Assembly: GCF_020010905.1 (NCBI RefSeq)
Contig: NZ_JAGJBY010000002.1
Location: 4,526,001-4,590,000, forward strand
Direction of reading: 5' to 3'
From: Streptomyces acidiscabies
Lineage (GTDB): Bacteria > Actinomycetota > Actinomycetes > Streptomycetales > Streptomycetaceae
Length of the DNA: 64,000 nucleotides
In this document: piece by piece, positions 16,048 through 24,828 of the stretch
How positions within the stretch are numbered: the first letter of the stretch is position 1
How the letters are laid out: every line of letters begins with the position of its first letter
Position numbers and translations under genes: made by a program
The notes under the pieces: model-generated
Databases searched by the model: none
What the model was told of the DNA's origin: nothing
The model's input: the letters and a program-made list of their open reading frames with translations, nothing else

Positions 16048-17397
16048 TCACCTTCCGTCATTCTCAAAGGCGCCGAGATCCGGCGCGCTTCCGCTGAAGG
16101 GGAGTCCCACGTCGGTGCCCTTGTCGATCAGGGCACTGTTCGCCGCGAGACGGAGGTGGGGCAGCACGGGCAGGTTCCCGTCGGTCTGGCGGGGCGCGTC
16201 CCAGCCGGCCGTCGACACACTGTGGAACTGGGAGTCCGACAGGGGGACGCCCAGGTTCCAGGAGTTGTAAGCGGCGTTCGTGCCGCTCATGTTCGATGTC
16301 GCCGTTCCGGTGTAGGCGATGTTGTTGCGCAGGTTGCCCCGGCCGACGGCGGCGCCGCGCGAGTCGATTCCCAGCATGTTGAAGTTGGGGTGGTTTCCAT
16401 AGCCGGTGTTGTTGAAGAAGTCGTTGGCCACCGGGTGGTGGTTGGCGTAGAAGCCGGCCGCCTTGTTGAGGAATGCCACCGAGGAACGGACGGTGTGCTT
16501 CGGCGCGTTGGCCTCGTAGTCGCCCCCGTAGCCGCCGGACTTGAAGCCGGCTCCGTTGCCGGAGGGCGTTGTCGTCCCCGGGACGTATCCGTTGAGCCAG
16601 GCCCACGAGTCCTCGATGATCACGGGAGAGTAGGTGGAGATGAGGTCGAACCCGTCATCGGCGTTCCACCACGCGCGGCAACCCTGGAACAGGTTTGCGG
16701 GGCGGCCGGCCGGCGTGTAGTGCGAACCGAACCCGTCGGCGTTCTCGCCGGGCCCGTCGTTGCTGTGCAGGTCGTAGTTGTCATGCGCGTCCGAGTTGAG
16801 GACGAGGTTGCCGGCCCCGCCGCTGATGAACAGGCCGGTACCCATGTGGTGGTGGGTGTTGATCTGCTCGAAGACGTCGTTGCTGCCGGAAACCCAGATT
16901 CCCCAGGCCTCGGCGTTGCGGTTGTTGTTCTGGGGAACGCCCTTGACTTCCAGTCCTTTGAGGTGGATCCAGCTTCCGGTGACGTTGAAGCCTTTGATGC
17001 GGCAGTTGTCCGTCATCCGTGAGAAGTCGAAGACCGGCTTCTCGCCCGGCTGGGCCCAGTACCGGATCGGGTTGCCCGAACTGCCGCTCTTGTCGAGGGT
17101 GATCGCGTCGACCTTGGAGGTCTGGCTCGGACAGGCGCTGTTCGCGCGGGTGTAGGTGTAGGTGCCGCCCCGGAAGTAGACCGTGTCGCCCGCCTTGGCG
17201 ACGGCCTGGGCACGGGCGATCGATGCCCACGGAGCGGCCTGCGTACCTGCTGCCCCGTCGTTCCCGTTCGGGGCTACGTAGTGAGTGTTTCCGGCCGGCG
17301 CGGCGCTCGCGGACGCCGAGCCGGTGGTCGTGGCGACGGAACTCGCCACGACCACCGAGAGCAGAAGGGCAGGGGTGCCGAACTTCGCGGTTCTCAC
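16048..17397 (-). CDS. Secreted PL9-type pectate / rhamnogalacturonan lyase
   Basis: A 449-residue secreted right-handed beta-helix protein. The leader FGTPALLLSVVVASSVATTT is followed by THYVAPNGNDGAAGT, the usual start of PL9 helices. GENADGFGSH and the calcium-binding cluster CRAWWNADDGFD (about residue 255) match the Asp cluster of PL9 enzymes. These cut polygalacturonate or rhamnogalacturonan I by Ca-dependent beta-elimination; which one cannot be told. The GTG at 17397 is chosen because GGGAGGTGAC lies just upstream. The stop overlaps the translation start region of the GH43 gene, so the two form one operon. Confidence 0.85.
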   Translation of the reverse strand: MRTAKFGTPALLLSVVVASSVATTTGSASASAAPAGNTHYVAPNGNDGAAGTQAAPWASIARAQAVAKAGDTVYFRGGTYTYTRANSACPSQTSKVDAITLDKSGSSGNPIRYWAQPGEKPVFDFSRMTDNCRIKGFNVTGSWIHLKGLEVKGVPQNNNRNAEAWGIWVSGSNDVFEQINTHHHMGTGLFISGGAGNLVLNSDAHDNYDLHSNDGPGENADGFGSHYTPAGRPANLFQGCRAWWNADDGFDLISTYSPVIIEDSWAWLNGYVPGTTTPSGNGAGFKSGGYGGDYEANAPKHTVRSSVAFLNKAAGFYANHHPVANDFFNNTGYGNHPNFNMLGIDSRGAAVGRGNLRNNIAYTGTATSNMSGTNAAYNSWNLGVPLSDSQFHSVSTAGWDAPRQTDGNLPVLPHLRLAANSALIDKGTDVGLPFSGSAPDLGAFENDGR

Positions 17398-17810
17398 GGC
17401 GTCACCTCCCGAGTGGACCGTCTTCGTGACACTGCCATGGACGCGTGTACCACCTTCCGGGGAGTGAGCGGCCCACTCCCTGATCGCTCGGGCGAGGGCC
17501 GAACAGACATCGCGAAACGGTTGCTCTGGTTGAACGGGGGGCGGCGTGTTGAGGAGGCTCAGTACCGCCGCCGACACGCCGCACACATCGCTGACCACGA
17601 GCGGCGGCGCGGACCTCATGGCCCACGGGACGAAGTGGCCGCGCACTCCGTGTCCGCAAGCCCGGGCGCCCCGCGGCCCGATCGGAGCCGAGCCGTTTCC
17701 GTACGGCAGCGTCAGGTCGGTAGGGACGACTGCGTCCTAGGTCTGCTGCACCGCCGTCGTCGAGGCCACCCGCGAACCGACCGGCCTCGGTTCGCGCCCA
17801 CCGCCGCGTG
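17398..17810. other. Intergenic region upstream of the pectate lyase
   Basis: A stretch of 413 bases with no convincing gene. It should contain the promoter of the pectate lyase-GH43 operon. I see no clear -35/-10 pair, operator match or hairpin terminator in it. Confidence 0.5.
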
Positions 17811-18680
17811 CTACCTGAGATACGCGGCGAGCGGGAAGTTCTGGCGGCGTACGTCACCGGCGACGAGCCCTGCGACGTGCTGGGCGCCGTAGGTGTCGAA
17901 GTGGGTGTGGTCGTTGCAGAAGAAGGTGCCCAGGGGACCGCTGCCCTGGTAGTCGCCGTTGTTCGGGCAGAAGCGCAGACTGTTGTAGAGCGAGACACTG
18001 AGTGTCTGCAGGTCGATGACGGGGGCTCCGGTGGCGGATCCGGCGGCGAAGGTCTCGTTCACGAAGCCGCGGTTCTTCGTCGCGGTGTCGCCGGAGCAGG
18101 TGATGGCGGCCACCGGGGTGAGCAGCACCGGGTGCGCGCCCCGGGCCAGGGCGGCCTGGGCCATCGTGGTCATCAGCTGTCGGTACCGGGCCGGGCCGAC
18201 GTGCCGGGGGCAGGTCGAGGAGGAGTCGTTGATGCCGAACTGGATGAACAGGTAGTCACCCGCCTTCATCCCGGTGCTCGCGTTCAGCATCGCTTGCCAG
18301 CGTGCGGAGTACGCGGTGGAGGTGAGGCGGCATTCGCCGTCCGAGCCTTTGGTGCTACTGACGTTTCCCTCGTACATCCAGGTCTGGATACTGCGGCCGC
18401 CCACGGCCTGGTTCCTGACCGTCACGTCGCTGTTGAACAGGGCGTCGAACTGGCTGCCCCAGCCGACCGGACAACGGCCGGAACTCGGGTTGGCCATGGT
18501 GGAGTCGCCGGCCAGCCACACGGTGACCGGCGTGGCGACCGCCCGTGCGGCCGGGGCCTGGGCGCGGGAGGCACTGGTGCAGTTCGTGGTGACGCGGTCC
18601 GCCGCGGATGCGGCGCTGACACCGAGACTCGACAGAGCGATCATGAGCACGGTCGTGATGAGAATCCGTAAGTTCCTCAA
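17811..18680 (-). CDS. Secreted SGNH esterase, rhamnogalacturonan acetylesterase-like (CE12)
   Basis: A 289-residue exported SGNH-fold esterase. The leader is RILITTVLMIALSSLGVSAA. Block I is VWLAGDSTMANPS with the nucleophile Ser; AVGGRSIQTW carries the oxyanion Gly; FGINDSSS carries the Asn; FFCNDHTHFDTYGA carries the catalytic Asp-x-x-His. GDST and DxTHF are characteristic of CE12 enzymes, which remove acetyl groups from galacturonate in rhamnogalacturonan I or from xylan. It ends FPLAAYLR, as does the neighbouring paralogue. It is co-directional with the second esterase and the galactanase, so it probably deacetylates pectin for the lyases. Confidence 0.85.
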   Translation of the reverse strand: MRNLRILITTVLMIALSSLGVSAASAADRVTTNCTSASRAQAPAARAVATPVTVWLAGDSTMANPSSGRCPVGWGSQFDALFNSDVTVRNQAVGGRSIQTWMYEGNVSSTKGSDGECRLTSTAYSARWQAMLNASTGMKAGDYLFIQFGINDSSSTCPRHVGPARYRQLMTTMAQAALARGAHPVLLTPVAAITCSGDTATKNRGFVNETFAAGSATGAPVIDLQTLSVSLYNSLRFCPNNGDYQGSGPLGTFFCNDHTHFDTYGAQHVAGLVAGDVRRQNFPLAAYLR

Positions 18681-18714
18681 CGGGTCCCTCCTTGGGGCCG
18701 GCGCCGGGCGTCGG

Positions 18715-19803
18715 TCAGCGCAGGTACGCGGCTAGGGGCAGGCGCTGTTCGCGGATGCTCTGGAGCACCAGCCCGCCCATCTGGATCGCGCCGTACTGCG
18801 AGAAGTGGGTGTTGTCCGTGACGCCGTCGGCGGATGAGCGCAGGTAGAACTGTGCGGAGGCGGACGCGCCGAGGGACTCGACCAGCGTCTTGCTCTTGGT
18901 GGTCAGATCGATCACTGGGACGTTCTGCGCAGTGCCGACCGCTCGCATCTCGGCGGGCAGGTCCACTCCGAGGCCGTTGACGTGCAGTGCTGTGGGCGTG
19001 AGTCGGCTGCCGTCGAACTGTCGGCGGACCGGCGGGGTCACCAGAACCGGGACGCCGCCCTTCGCACGGACCTGCGTGATCATGGAGGTGAGGTTGCTCC
19101 GGAAGGCTGACGCGCTGGTCTGCTTGTCGTTGTGGCCGAACTGGATGAAGACCGCGTCGTTCGCCTTGACCTTCGGCAGCAGCGCCGGGAAGAGCGCCGA
19201 GTTCCTCAGGAAGCTGCCCGAACTCTCCCCCGAGTCAGCGTAGTTGGCGACGGATGCGCCGGGACCCACCGTCGGCGTGATCATCTGGCCCCAGCCCGTG
19301 TACGGGGCCACGGGCTGGTCGCACACGGTCGAGTCACCGACCAGGTAGGCGACCAGCGGCTGGGCCGCCGGTTTCACGGAGACGGCCGAAACCTGCGGGT
19401 TGGTCCCCGCGAACCGGATGTCCAGGCCGGGGTTCCCGGTGCCGCCCTGGCCGGTCGGCTGCCCCTCCGGCTGGCGCACGTTGACCGTGAACGAGTACGT
19501 GGCGGCGGCACCGGCCGCTGTCTTCGTCGCCGGAAGCATCAGGCGCCGGGCCTCCACCCACATGTCGGTCGCGGCGGCAGTGGCACCACCGATGGAGACC
19601 GTCACGTCGTAGTTGCCGGGTGAGACCGCGTAGTGACACTTGATCGGCGCAGTGCCGGAACAACCGGCCGGCAGTGCCTGCGTCGCGGCATCGGCATGCG
19701 CCGCACCGGTGCCGACCAGTGTCGCAAGGGTCAGCAGACCCACTGCTCCCAGCCTGACCCCGTGCCCTTCCAGGCTCAATGTCATGCCCATTACAATCAC
19801 CAA
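18715..19803 (-). CDS. Secreted CE12 rhamnogalacturonan acetylesterase with N-terminal beta domain
   Basis: 362 residues. After a leader (VGLLTLATLVGTGAAHA) comes a beta-sandwich of about 110 residues (SPGNYDVTVSIGGATAA; GLDIRFAGTNPQVSAVSV), as in two-domain actinobacterial CE12 enzymes. The SGNH domain follows with YLVGDSTVCDQP (Ser), YADSGESSGSF (Gly), FGHNDKQT (Asn) and TDNTHFSQYGA (Asp/His). It should deacetylate the rhamnogalacturonan I backbone outside the cell. It shares only its catalytic blocks and the PLAAYLR end with the gene just downstream, so the two may prefer different acetyl positions. The GTG at 19803 is weak; ATGs at 19791 and 19785 are possible starts. Confidence 0.85.
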   Translation of the reverse strand: MVIVMGMTLSLEGHGVRLGAVGLLTLATLVGTGAAHADAATQALPAGCSGTAPIKCHYAVSPGNYDVTVSIGGATAAATDMWVEARRLMLPATKTAAGAAATYSFTVNVRQPEGQPTGQGGTGNPGLDIRFAGTNPQVSAVSVKPAAQPLVAYLVGDSTVCDQPVAPYTGWGQMITPTVGPGASVANYADSGESSGSFLRNSALFPALLPKVKANDAVFIQFGHNDKQTSASAFRSNLTSMITQVRAKGGVPVLVTPPVRRQFDGSRLTPTALHVNGLGVDLPAEMRAVGTAQNVPVIDLTTKSKTLVESLGASASAQFYLRSSADGVTDNTHFSQYGAIQMGGLVLQSIREQRLPLAAYLR

Positions 19804-19854
19804 TCCCAGTTCTCGACCGTAGAGTTGCCCGGGTTGAGGTCCATGGCCAGTTGC

Positions 19855-20913
19855 TCAGGCCTGGGTGAAGCCGTTCATGATCGCGGTGGGCCGCCCGGTG
19901 GCGGAGTCCCAGGCGCCCATGTTGTAGCCGGTGAACGGGGACATGCACTCCGGCTCCCAGTAGAAGATGCCCTGCCCACCGTTGGCCTTGAGCGCCTTGA
20001 TGTAGGCGACCAGGGACGCCCGGGTGGCGGAGACACGGTCCGCCCGGCCCCCGAACTCGCTCTGCAGGAACGGCTTTCCGTACTGCGCGGAGATCCTCTT
20101 CATGTTCGCCACGATCCCGGGAGCGAGATCGGCGCTGCCGTAGGAGGAGAACACCGACATGTCCCACTTGCCACCGCCCGCGGCGAAGCGGCTGAAGAAC
20201 GTCGTCATGACGTCGTACTTCTGCGGCTGCGCCAGGTGAATGCACACCGTCGAGCCCGGCGACACCGCCTTGACCTGGGTGTAGGCGGCGTTGAGCAGTC
20301 CGGTCATCTGCGCCCCGTTGGAGACGCTGCCGACGGGGCGGCAGATCCCGCTGTTGATCTCGTTGCCGATCTGCACCCAGGTGGGTAGCACGGCGTTGTT
20401 CTTCATGACCGTCATGGTCTGGTTCACGTACGCGCTCATCGCGGTGAGCATCTGGCTGTAGCTCATGGTCCGCCAGGCGGCCGGAGGGTTCTGCACGCCG
20501 ACGGAGTTCCAGGTGTCGCCGAACATGTAGTCCAGCATGACCGACATCCCAGCGGCCTTGACCCGCTTGGCGAAGGCGGCGACCTCGTTGATGCCGCAGT
20601 GCCCGTCGGTCGGGCTGCTGGACGGGTTGACGAAGGTGCGCAGCCGTACGGCGGTGATGCCGTAGCCCTTGAGGATGGTCAGCAGGTCCTGCGTCTGCCC
20701 GCCCGCGTTCTTCCACGAGTAGCCGCGCGCCTCCATCTGCGGCGCCCAGCTGATGTCCACGCCGTTGATGAATCCCTCGGCGGCCTCGGCCGGTGGCTGG
20801 AGCTCGGCGAAGGCGGCGGCGGTGGCGATCGCACCGGCCGTCGCGGTGGTGGCCCTGAGCAGGGTCCGGCGGGTGATGCGCCCGGCAACTGGTGTGGGGG
20901 GTTGCGGAAACAT
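19855..20913 (-). CDS. Secreted arabinogalactan endo-beta-1,4-galactanase, GH53
   Basis: 352 residues with a twin-arginine leader (RITRRTLLRATTATAGAIA). It is a GH53 TIM barrel starting NGVDISWAPQMEARGYSW. The acid/base Glu is in WVQIGNEINSGIC (about residue 185) and the nucleophile Glu in FLQSEFGGRAD (about residue 280). The early segment YGITAVRLRTFVNPSSSPTD is diagnostic for the family. It cuts beta-1,4-galactan side chains of rhamnogalacturonan I, which fits the two acetylesterases and the pectate lyase beside it. The ATG at 20913 is preceded by AAAGGA. No binding module is attached. Confidence 0.92.
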   Translation of the reverse strand: MFPQPPTPVAGRITRRTLLRATTATAGAIATAAAFAELQPPAEAAEGFINGVDISWAPQMEARGYSWKNAGGQTQDLLTILKGYGITAVRLRTFVNPSSSPTDGHCGINEVAAFAKRVKAAGMSVMLDYMFGDTWNSVGVQNPPAAWRTMSYSQMLTAMSAYVNQTMTVMKNNAVLPTWVQIGNEINSGICRPVGSVSNGAQMTGLLNAAYTQVKAVSPGSTVCIHLAQPQKYDVMTTFFSRFAAGGGKWDMSVFSSYGSADLAPGIVANMKRISAQYGKPFLQSEFGGRADRVSATRASLVAYIKALKANGGQGIFYWEPECMSPFTGYNMGAWDSATGRPTAIMNGFTQA

Positions 20914-21616
20914 GGTCGGTCCTTTCCTTCTGTCGGCCGCGGGTGCGACGCCGCGGGCGGCGGAGAGAGGGGCAGTGAGAGACCTCCAGGAGCGAGGCGG
21001 GTGCTTGGGGCAACTGGCGCTCAGGCCCATGGAGTTCGTGTAGCTGCGCGCGATCCCAGCCGATGCGCCTCCCTCGGAGTGGCAACAACTGAGGCTGGAG
21101 TGCTTACGAGTGGCACGTGTCGGAGGGGGCGGCCTTGGCGTGCCAGGGCGCTCCCTCCAGGTCGTGACTGTGAGCGTTCACAGAGGGGGTACATCACGCA
21201 GCTTCTCGATCGGGCACGAAGCTGTCAACCATTCCTCACCATCCATGGAAGAAGAAGTGCGCCCCTGTGGGTCGAGGGCTCGCCGTGCCTCGGCCGTGAG
21301 CTGCCTGAAACGGCGGGAGTCGGCCCAGTTCAAGTGCCCTTTCAGGGGGAGTGCGACGACGAGGGCGGGGCTGTGCACGGGACCTCTCGCTGGCCCACAT
21401 CCGCACACGCTCGAACAGAAAGAGCCAACAGAATGGAGGCACTGCTGTCGTCCGTTTGTCGAACGTGCTCCCGGACGTGGAGCAGCGTGATTTCTCCGGC
21501 TGGTCGGCGCGCAGTTGATGAGATGACACACCGTGCCGCTTCGCCATCCTGCCCGACTGCGCGCCCACGAGGTATCTAGATAGAGGTACGTACTCGTCGC
21601 CGAGATTCGGGTCCTG
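20914..21616 (-). pseudogene. Gap with a 5' relic of an XRE regulator gene downstream of GH5
   Basis: About 700 bases lie between the galactanase start and the GH5 stop, with no intact gene. The part next to GH5 (about 21440-21616, minus strand) resembles the DNA just upstream of the intact XRE regulator at 48809-49696. Both have CGACGAGTACG, then GTGGGCGCGC, then a stretch ending in ACGGACGACAGC- or ACGGAGGACAGC-like sequence at the regulator start. The regulator's coding body is missing here. The remainder should hold the galactanase promoter. Confidence 0.45.
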
Positions 21617-22845
21617 CTACGTGCCGGACGCAAGGCCGGAGCCGGCAACACGGCCGCTGACGCCATTCATGATGGCGTTGATGATGCCCTGTTGGGTGAC
21701 CGTGAGGGAGCGGCGGTTGAACAGCCCGAACCCGTACCGATCGGTTGCACCGTTGTCCCAGTAGACGGTGGCCGCGCCGTATTTCTTGGCAGTGGCCACG
21801 ACGGCCCGTGCGAAGTCCGCGCGATACCTGTTGTTCGACGAATCGAACGATGACTTGTCGATGGCGCCGTATTCGCCCACCACCACCGGATACCCTTTCG
21901 AGACGAACACATCGCGCATCATCTTGAGCTGCGCGTCCAGATAGTCTTCCTGTCCCCAGGTCGACGTCCTTGATGGGGTGGTCGCTGCTCGGCCCCATTG
22001 CGTGATGGTGCCGTTTTCCTCTCCGGCGAAGTCCCAGGGGCTGTAGTGATGAACGGAGATCATGATCCGTCGCTCATTCGCGGGGATGGAGAGGGAGCGG
22101 TACTGGTCGGACGGAAGCGCGAAGCCATAATTCCCTGCGGTGTAATCGATGTTCGTGTTCCAGCCGGCCACGAGCAGCCACCGCGAACTGTTGTTTCCGC
22201 CCGTTTTCCGCACGGTGTCCACGAAGATCTGGTTGTAGCTGTTGATGTTCGAGTAGCACGGTTGGGTCGGGCGGCCGTACTGCCCGTCGAACTCCTCGTT
22301 CATGGACTCCAGGATCAGGCGCTGGTCGTAGTTCTTGAACCTGTTCGCGATCTGCTGCCAAGCTTTCTCGTACTTGGCCTTGATCGTCGACTGGGAAGGT
22401 GAATCACAGATCAGCCAGGAGCCGTTGACGGTCTTGTATCCGTCGCCGTGCATGTTGATCAGCACATGCAGGCCCCTGTTGTAGGCGTAGTCGACGACTT
22501 CTTGGACTCTGTTCAGCCAGGAGGCGTTGATCGTGTAATTCGGGCCGGGCCCTATGTATCCCAGGTAGGAGACCGGGATCCTGATCGTCTTGAACCCTGC
22601 CGCCCCCACTTTGTCGATGAGGGCCTGGGTCACCGTCGGCTGGCCCCATGCTGTTTCGCTGGGGTATCCGTTGGTGGTGGCTTCGAGTTGGTTCCCCAGA
22701 TTCCATCCCGCGCCCATGTCGGCCACGATCTGTGAAGCGCTGGACTGTGTCGCGGTATCGGCCGATGCCTGATGCGCCGCGCCGTAAACCGATGCGGTAA
22801 CTGCCAACAGGACGGCAAGGAAAATGACTCTGATCTTCCCTGCTA
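21617..22845 (-). pseudogene. GH5 endoglycanase split in its signal peptide by an insertion sequence
   Basis: The mature enzyme is complete: a GH5 barrel with MGAGWNLGNQLEATTNG at its start, VLINMHGDGY, the acid/base in LESMNEEFDGQYG (about residue 160) and the nucleophile in VVVGEYGAIDKS. It would cleave a beta-1,4-glycan such as cellulose or mannan outside the cell. The 5' end runs into an IS5-family element at 22846. The first codons lie on the far side, where ATG GTT TCA C is preceded by GGAGAGGAAAG. Joining the flanks through one copy of the TA duplication restores MVSLAGKIRVIFLAVLLAVT, a perfect signal peptide. As it stands no normal product is made; weak internal starts would lack the export signal. 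Confidence 0.85.
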
Positions 22846-22860
22846 AGGGCTGTCCCGTAA
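22846..22860 (+). repeat. Left terminal inverted repeat of the IS5-family element
   Basis: The 15-bp end AGGGCTGTCCCGTAA; pairs with 23709-23723 with one mismatch. Confidence 0.9.
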
Positions 22861-22889
22861 CTGCTGGTCACGGGTGAGATGATCTTGAT

Positions 22890-23657
22890 GTGTCTGGTGT
22901 GATCACGGCGTCGGAGCCGTCCTGGATAGCCCCGTTCACCGGGCTGAGCCCCCGCCTGTTCGGCAAGCTGGTGACCGTACTGCGGCGCGAAGGTGCGGAT
23001 GCGGTCCGCAAGGGCCGGCCGTGGAGCCTCCCGCTGGAGGACCGGGCTCTGCTGGTCGCGGCGTACTGGCGCACGAACTTGACGATGCGCCAGCTCGCCC
23101 CGCTCTTCGGGGTGTCCAAGTCGGCAGCCGACCGCATCATCGACCACCTCGGGCCGATGCTCGCGCTCCAGCCCCGCAAGCGGTTCGCCAAGGACACCGT
23201 GCTCATCGTGGACGGCACCCTGGTCCCCACCCGGGACCACACGGTCGCGGAGCAGTCCAAGAACTACCGGTACTCGACCAACCATCAGGTCGTCATCGAC
23301 GCCGACACCCGCCTGGTCGTCGTGGTGGGCCGGCCTCTCGCCGGAAACCGCAACGACTGCAAGGCGTGGGAGGAATCCGGCGCCAAAGCCGCTGTCGGCA
23401 AGACCATGACGATCGCCGACGGCGGCTATCCCGGGACCGGGCTCGTCATGCCCCACCGCCGGCGCAAGGGCGAAGACCTTCCGGACTGGAAGGAAGCACA
23501 CAACAAGTCCCACAAGCAGGTCCGCGCCCGCGTCGAGCACGTCTTCGCCCGCATGAAGACCTGGAAGATCCTCCGCGACTGCCGCCTCAAAGGCGATGGC
23601 GTCCACCACGCCATGCTCGGCATCGCCCGGATACACAACCTCGCCCTCGCCGGATAG
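22890..23657 (+). CDS. IS5-family transposase (DDE_Tnp_4)
   Basis: A 255-residue transposase of the IS427 type in a single frame. An N-terminal helix-turn-helix (TMRQLAPLFGVSKSAADRII) is followed by the DDE catalytic core: Asp in VLIVDGTLVPTRDH, Asp in TIADGGYPGTGLV, and Glu in RARVEHVFARMKTWKIL. The length fits the family; no frameshift is needed, although many IS427 relatives use two frames. The GTG start is 44 bases inside the left end. It is transcribed opposite to the GH5 gene it interrupts. All catalytic residues are present, so it is probably functional. Confidence 0.93.
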   Translation: MSGVITASEPSWIAPFTGLSPRLFGKLVTVLRREGADAVRKGRPWSLPLEDRALLVAAYWRTNLTMRQLAPLFGVSKSAADRIIDHLGPMLALQPRKRFAKDTVLIVDGTLVPTRDHTVAEQSKNYRYSTNHQVVIDADTRLVVVVGRPLAGNRNDCKAWEESGAKAAVGKTMTIADGGYPGTGLVMPHRRRKGEDLPDWKEAHNKSHKQVRARVEHVFARMKTWKILRDCRLKGDGVHHAMLGIARIHNLALAG

Positions 23658-23708
23658 ACGAGCGGCCCGCACGACGGCCAACCACGCCCGAGACAGCTCG
23701 AAGATCAT

Positions 23709-23723
23709 TTACGGGACAGTCCT
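23709..23723 (-). repeat. Right terminal inverted repeat of the IS5-family element
   Basis: The 15-bp end TTACGGGACAGTCCT on the plus strand; inverted copy of 22846-22860 with one mismatch. The next two bases, TA, repeat those before the left end. Confidence 0.9.
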
Positions 23724-23735
23724 TAGTGAAACCAT
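23724..23735 (-). pseudogene. Displaced first codons of the interrupted GH5 gene
   Basis: ATG at 23735 with a strong GGAGAGGAAAG site upstream encodes Met-Val-Ser-Leu before reading enters the insertion element. This is the true start of the GH5 gene, now separated from its body by 878 bp. Confidence 0.8.
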
Positions 23736-23977
23736 GAGCTTTCCTCTCCTGCGTCCTTGAGGGCGTCGGGCCCTCAAGCGGATCCATCTGTGCGTGTGGG
23801 AGCGGCCGGAACCGCAGGCTGTTCGGGCGGTGGCGTCCACGCCGGTGTGGAAACGAGCACAGTCGATTGCGCAGCGGCTGACCTCACGGGTGTCCGTGGG
23901 TGGCCACGCGTCCTGCACGGCCCGGATGCACGGCGAGCACGGCAGACGCACGCACCCGGGCCGTGCGTGGTTGCTCC

Positions 23978-24304
23978 TCAATTCAGGGCGGATTCCCAGG
24001 TGGTCGTGGGGGAGGTGGCGTCGGCGCGAAGGCGGTCGCGGGCCGCGGAGTCGCCGTACAGACTCCACCGCGTCCAGTCCACGAAGGTGTTGACGATGCG
24101 GGAGTCGCCGAAACGGTTGCTGTGGTTGGCGCCGCGAAAGGTGAGGAACTCCATGGCAGCGGTCAGTTCTCGGTACGCCTGGCGGGCGGAGGAGATCGGG
24201 CACGTTCCGTCCCGGTCGCCGTGCGTGCGCAGGACCCTGGCGCGGCCCACGCTCGCGGCTCCGGCTGCGCTCAGCATCACGAAACTACGCCGTTGCATGG
24301 TCAT
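23978..24304 (-). pseudogene. Internally deleted paralogue of the cutinase-like lipase
   Basis: The 108-residue frame joins a Tat-like leader (MQRRSFVMLSAAGAASVG) directly to RARVLRTHGDRDGTCPISSA. That is the catalytic-Asp region of the lipase family, and it continues to the His (RGANHSNRF) and to DSAARDRLRADATS. Aligned with the intact lipase at 12435-13748, about 190 residues are missing in frame, including the GHSLGG nucleophile, and there is no ricin domain. A good AGGAG site remains, so a small secreted but catalytically dead peptide could be made. It lies between the GH5 gene and a PaaX regulator. Confidence 0.85.
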
Positions 24305-24828
24305 GAAGACTCCTGGTGGGGGGTGCGGAGCGCTGTTCGGTCAGGTGCCGGGGAGAGGCGTGGGTGATACCGCGGCGGTGAGACTGACCTAGGTGGTGGG
24401 GGGAGTTGGTGGTGAGGGTGGTCGGGTCGGTGAATCGCGCACGGTGGAGGACGTTCCGGTCCTGCCCGTGGTGGTCATCGGCGTGGTGTGGCCCTGCCCG
24501 AAGAGACGTGGCTAGCCGCTGAACACTGGCCGGACCGTGACTCGTTGAGGGAGCAGTTCCTTGGCGCCCACCCGCTCACCTAGCTGACAGGAGGTGTCGA
24601 TTCCGCGGAAACGGCGCAGGGGTGCCTCTCCTTCCGCTCGTCGTGCGCTACGCCTCTGGGAGCGTTCCCACATGTCTTTCAACAGGTACATTCCCGATCG
24701 GGTGCCGATCTGTCAATCATTGGCGCTCAACTCTGTTGTCTTCGACGCACATTCGACAGATCGCAGGCGCAGGAGGCACGGTGTGACGTCTTCGGGGCCC
24801 GCCCGATCACACTCGCGGCGGCCCGCCG
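24305..24828. other. Intergenic region holding a CebR-like box
   Basis: Between the lipase relic and the PaaX gene there are about 520 bases with no recognisable gene. The half near 24620-24690 resembles the upstream region of the intact lipase (shared GGGGTGCCTCT and ATGTCTTTCA words). A palindrome at 24657 is listed separately. Confidence 0.5.
24657..24670. promoter_or_regulatory. CebR-box-like palindrome
   Basis: TGGGAGCGTTCCCA differs by one base from TGGGAGCGCTCCCA, the 14-bp site known for the cellobiose-responsive LacI-family regulator CebR in Streptomyces. It lies about 350 bases upstream of the truncated lipase. The match is seen; CebR control is inferred. Confidence 0.5.

Larger units (their letters stand above)
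22846..23723 (+). mobile_element. IS5-family (IS427-like) insertion sequence, complete, 878 bp
   Basis: Both ends are visible. The left end is AGGGCTGTCCCGTAA (22846-22860) and the right end, read inward, is AGGACTGTCCCGTAA (23723-23709): 15-bp inverted repeats with one mismatch. A TA dinucleotide flanks both sides (22844-22845 and 23724-23725), as expected for IS427-type elements. One uninterrupted transposase gene fills the element. The intact ends and open frame indicate a recent insertion that may still be mobile. It interrupts the GH5 gene after codon 4. Confidence 0.92.

Noticed and set aside
17515..17540. GCGAAACGGTTGCTCTGGTT as a LacI operator before the pectate lyase
   Set aside because: A similar word occurs inside the lipase relic coding region at about 24108, so it is probably chance.
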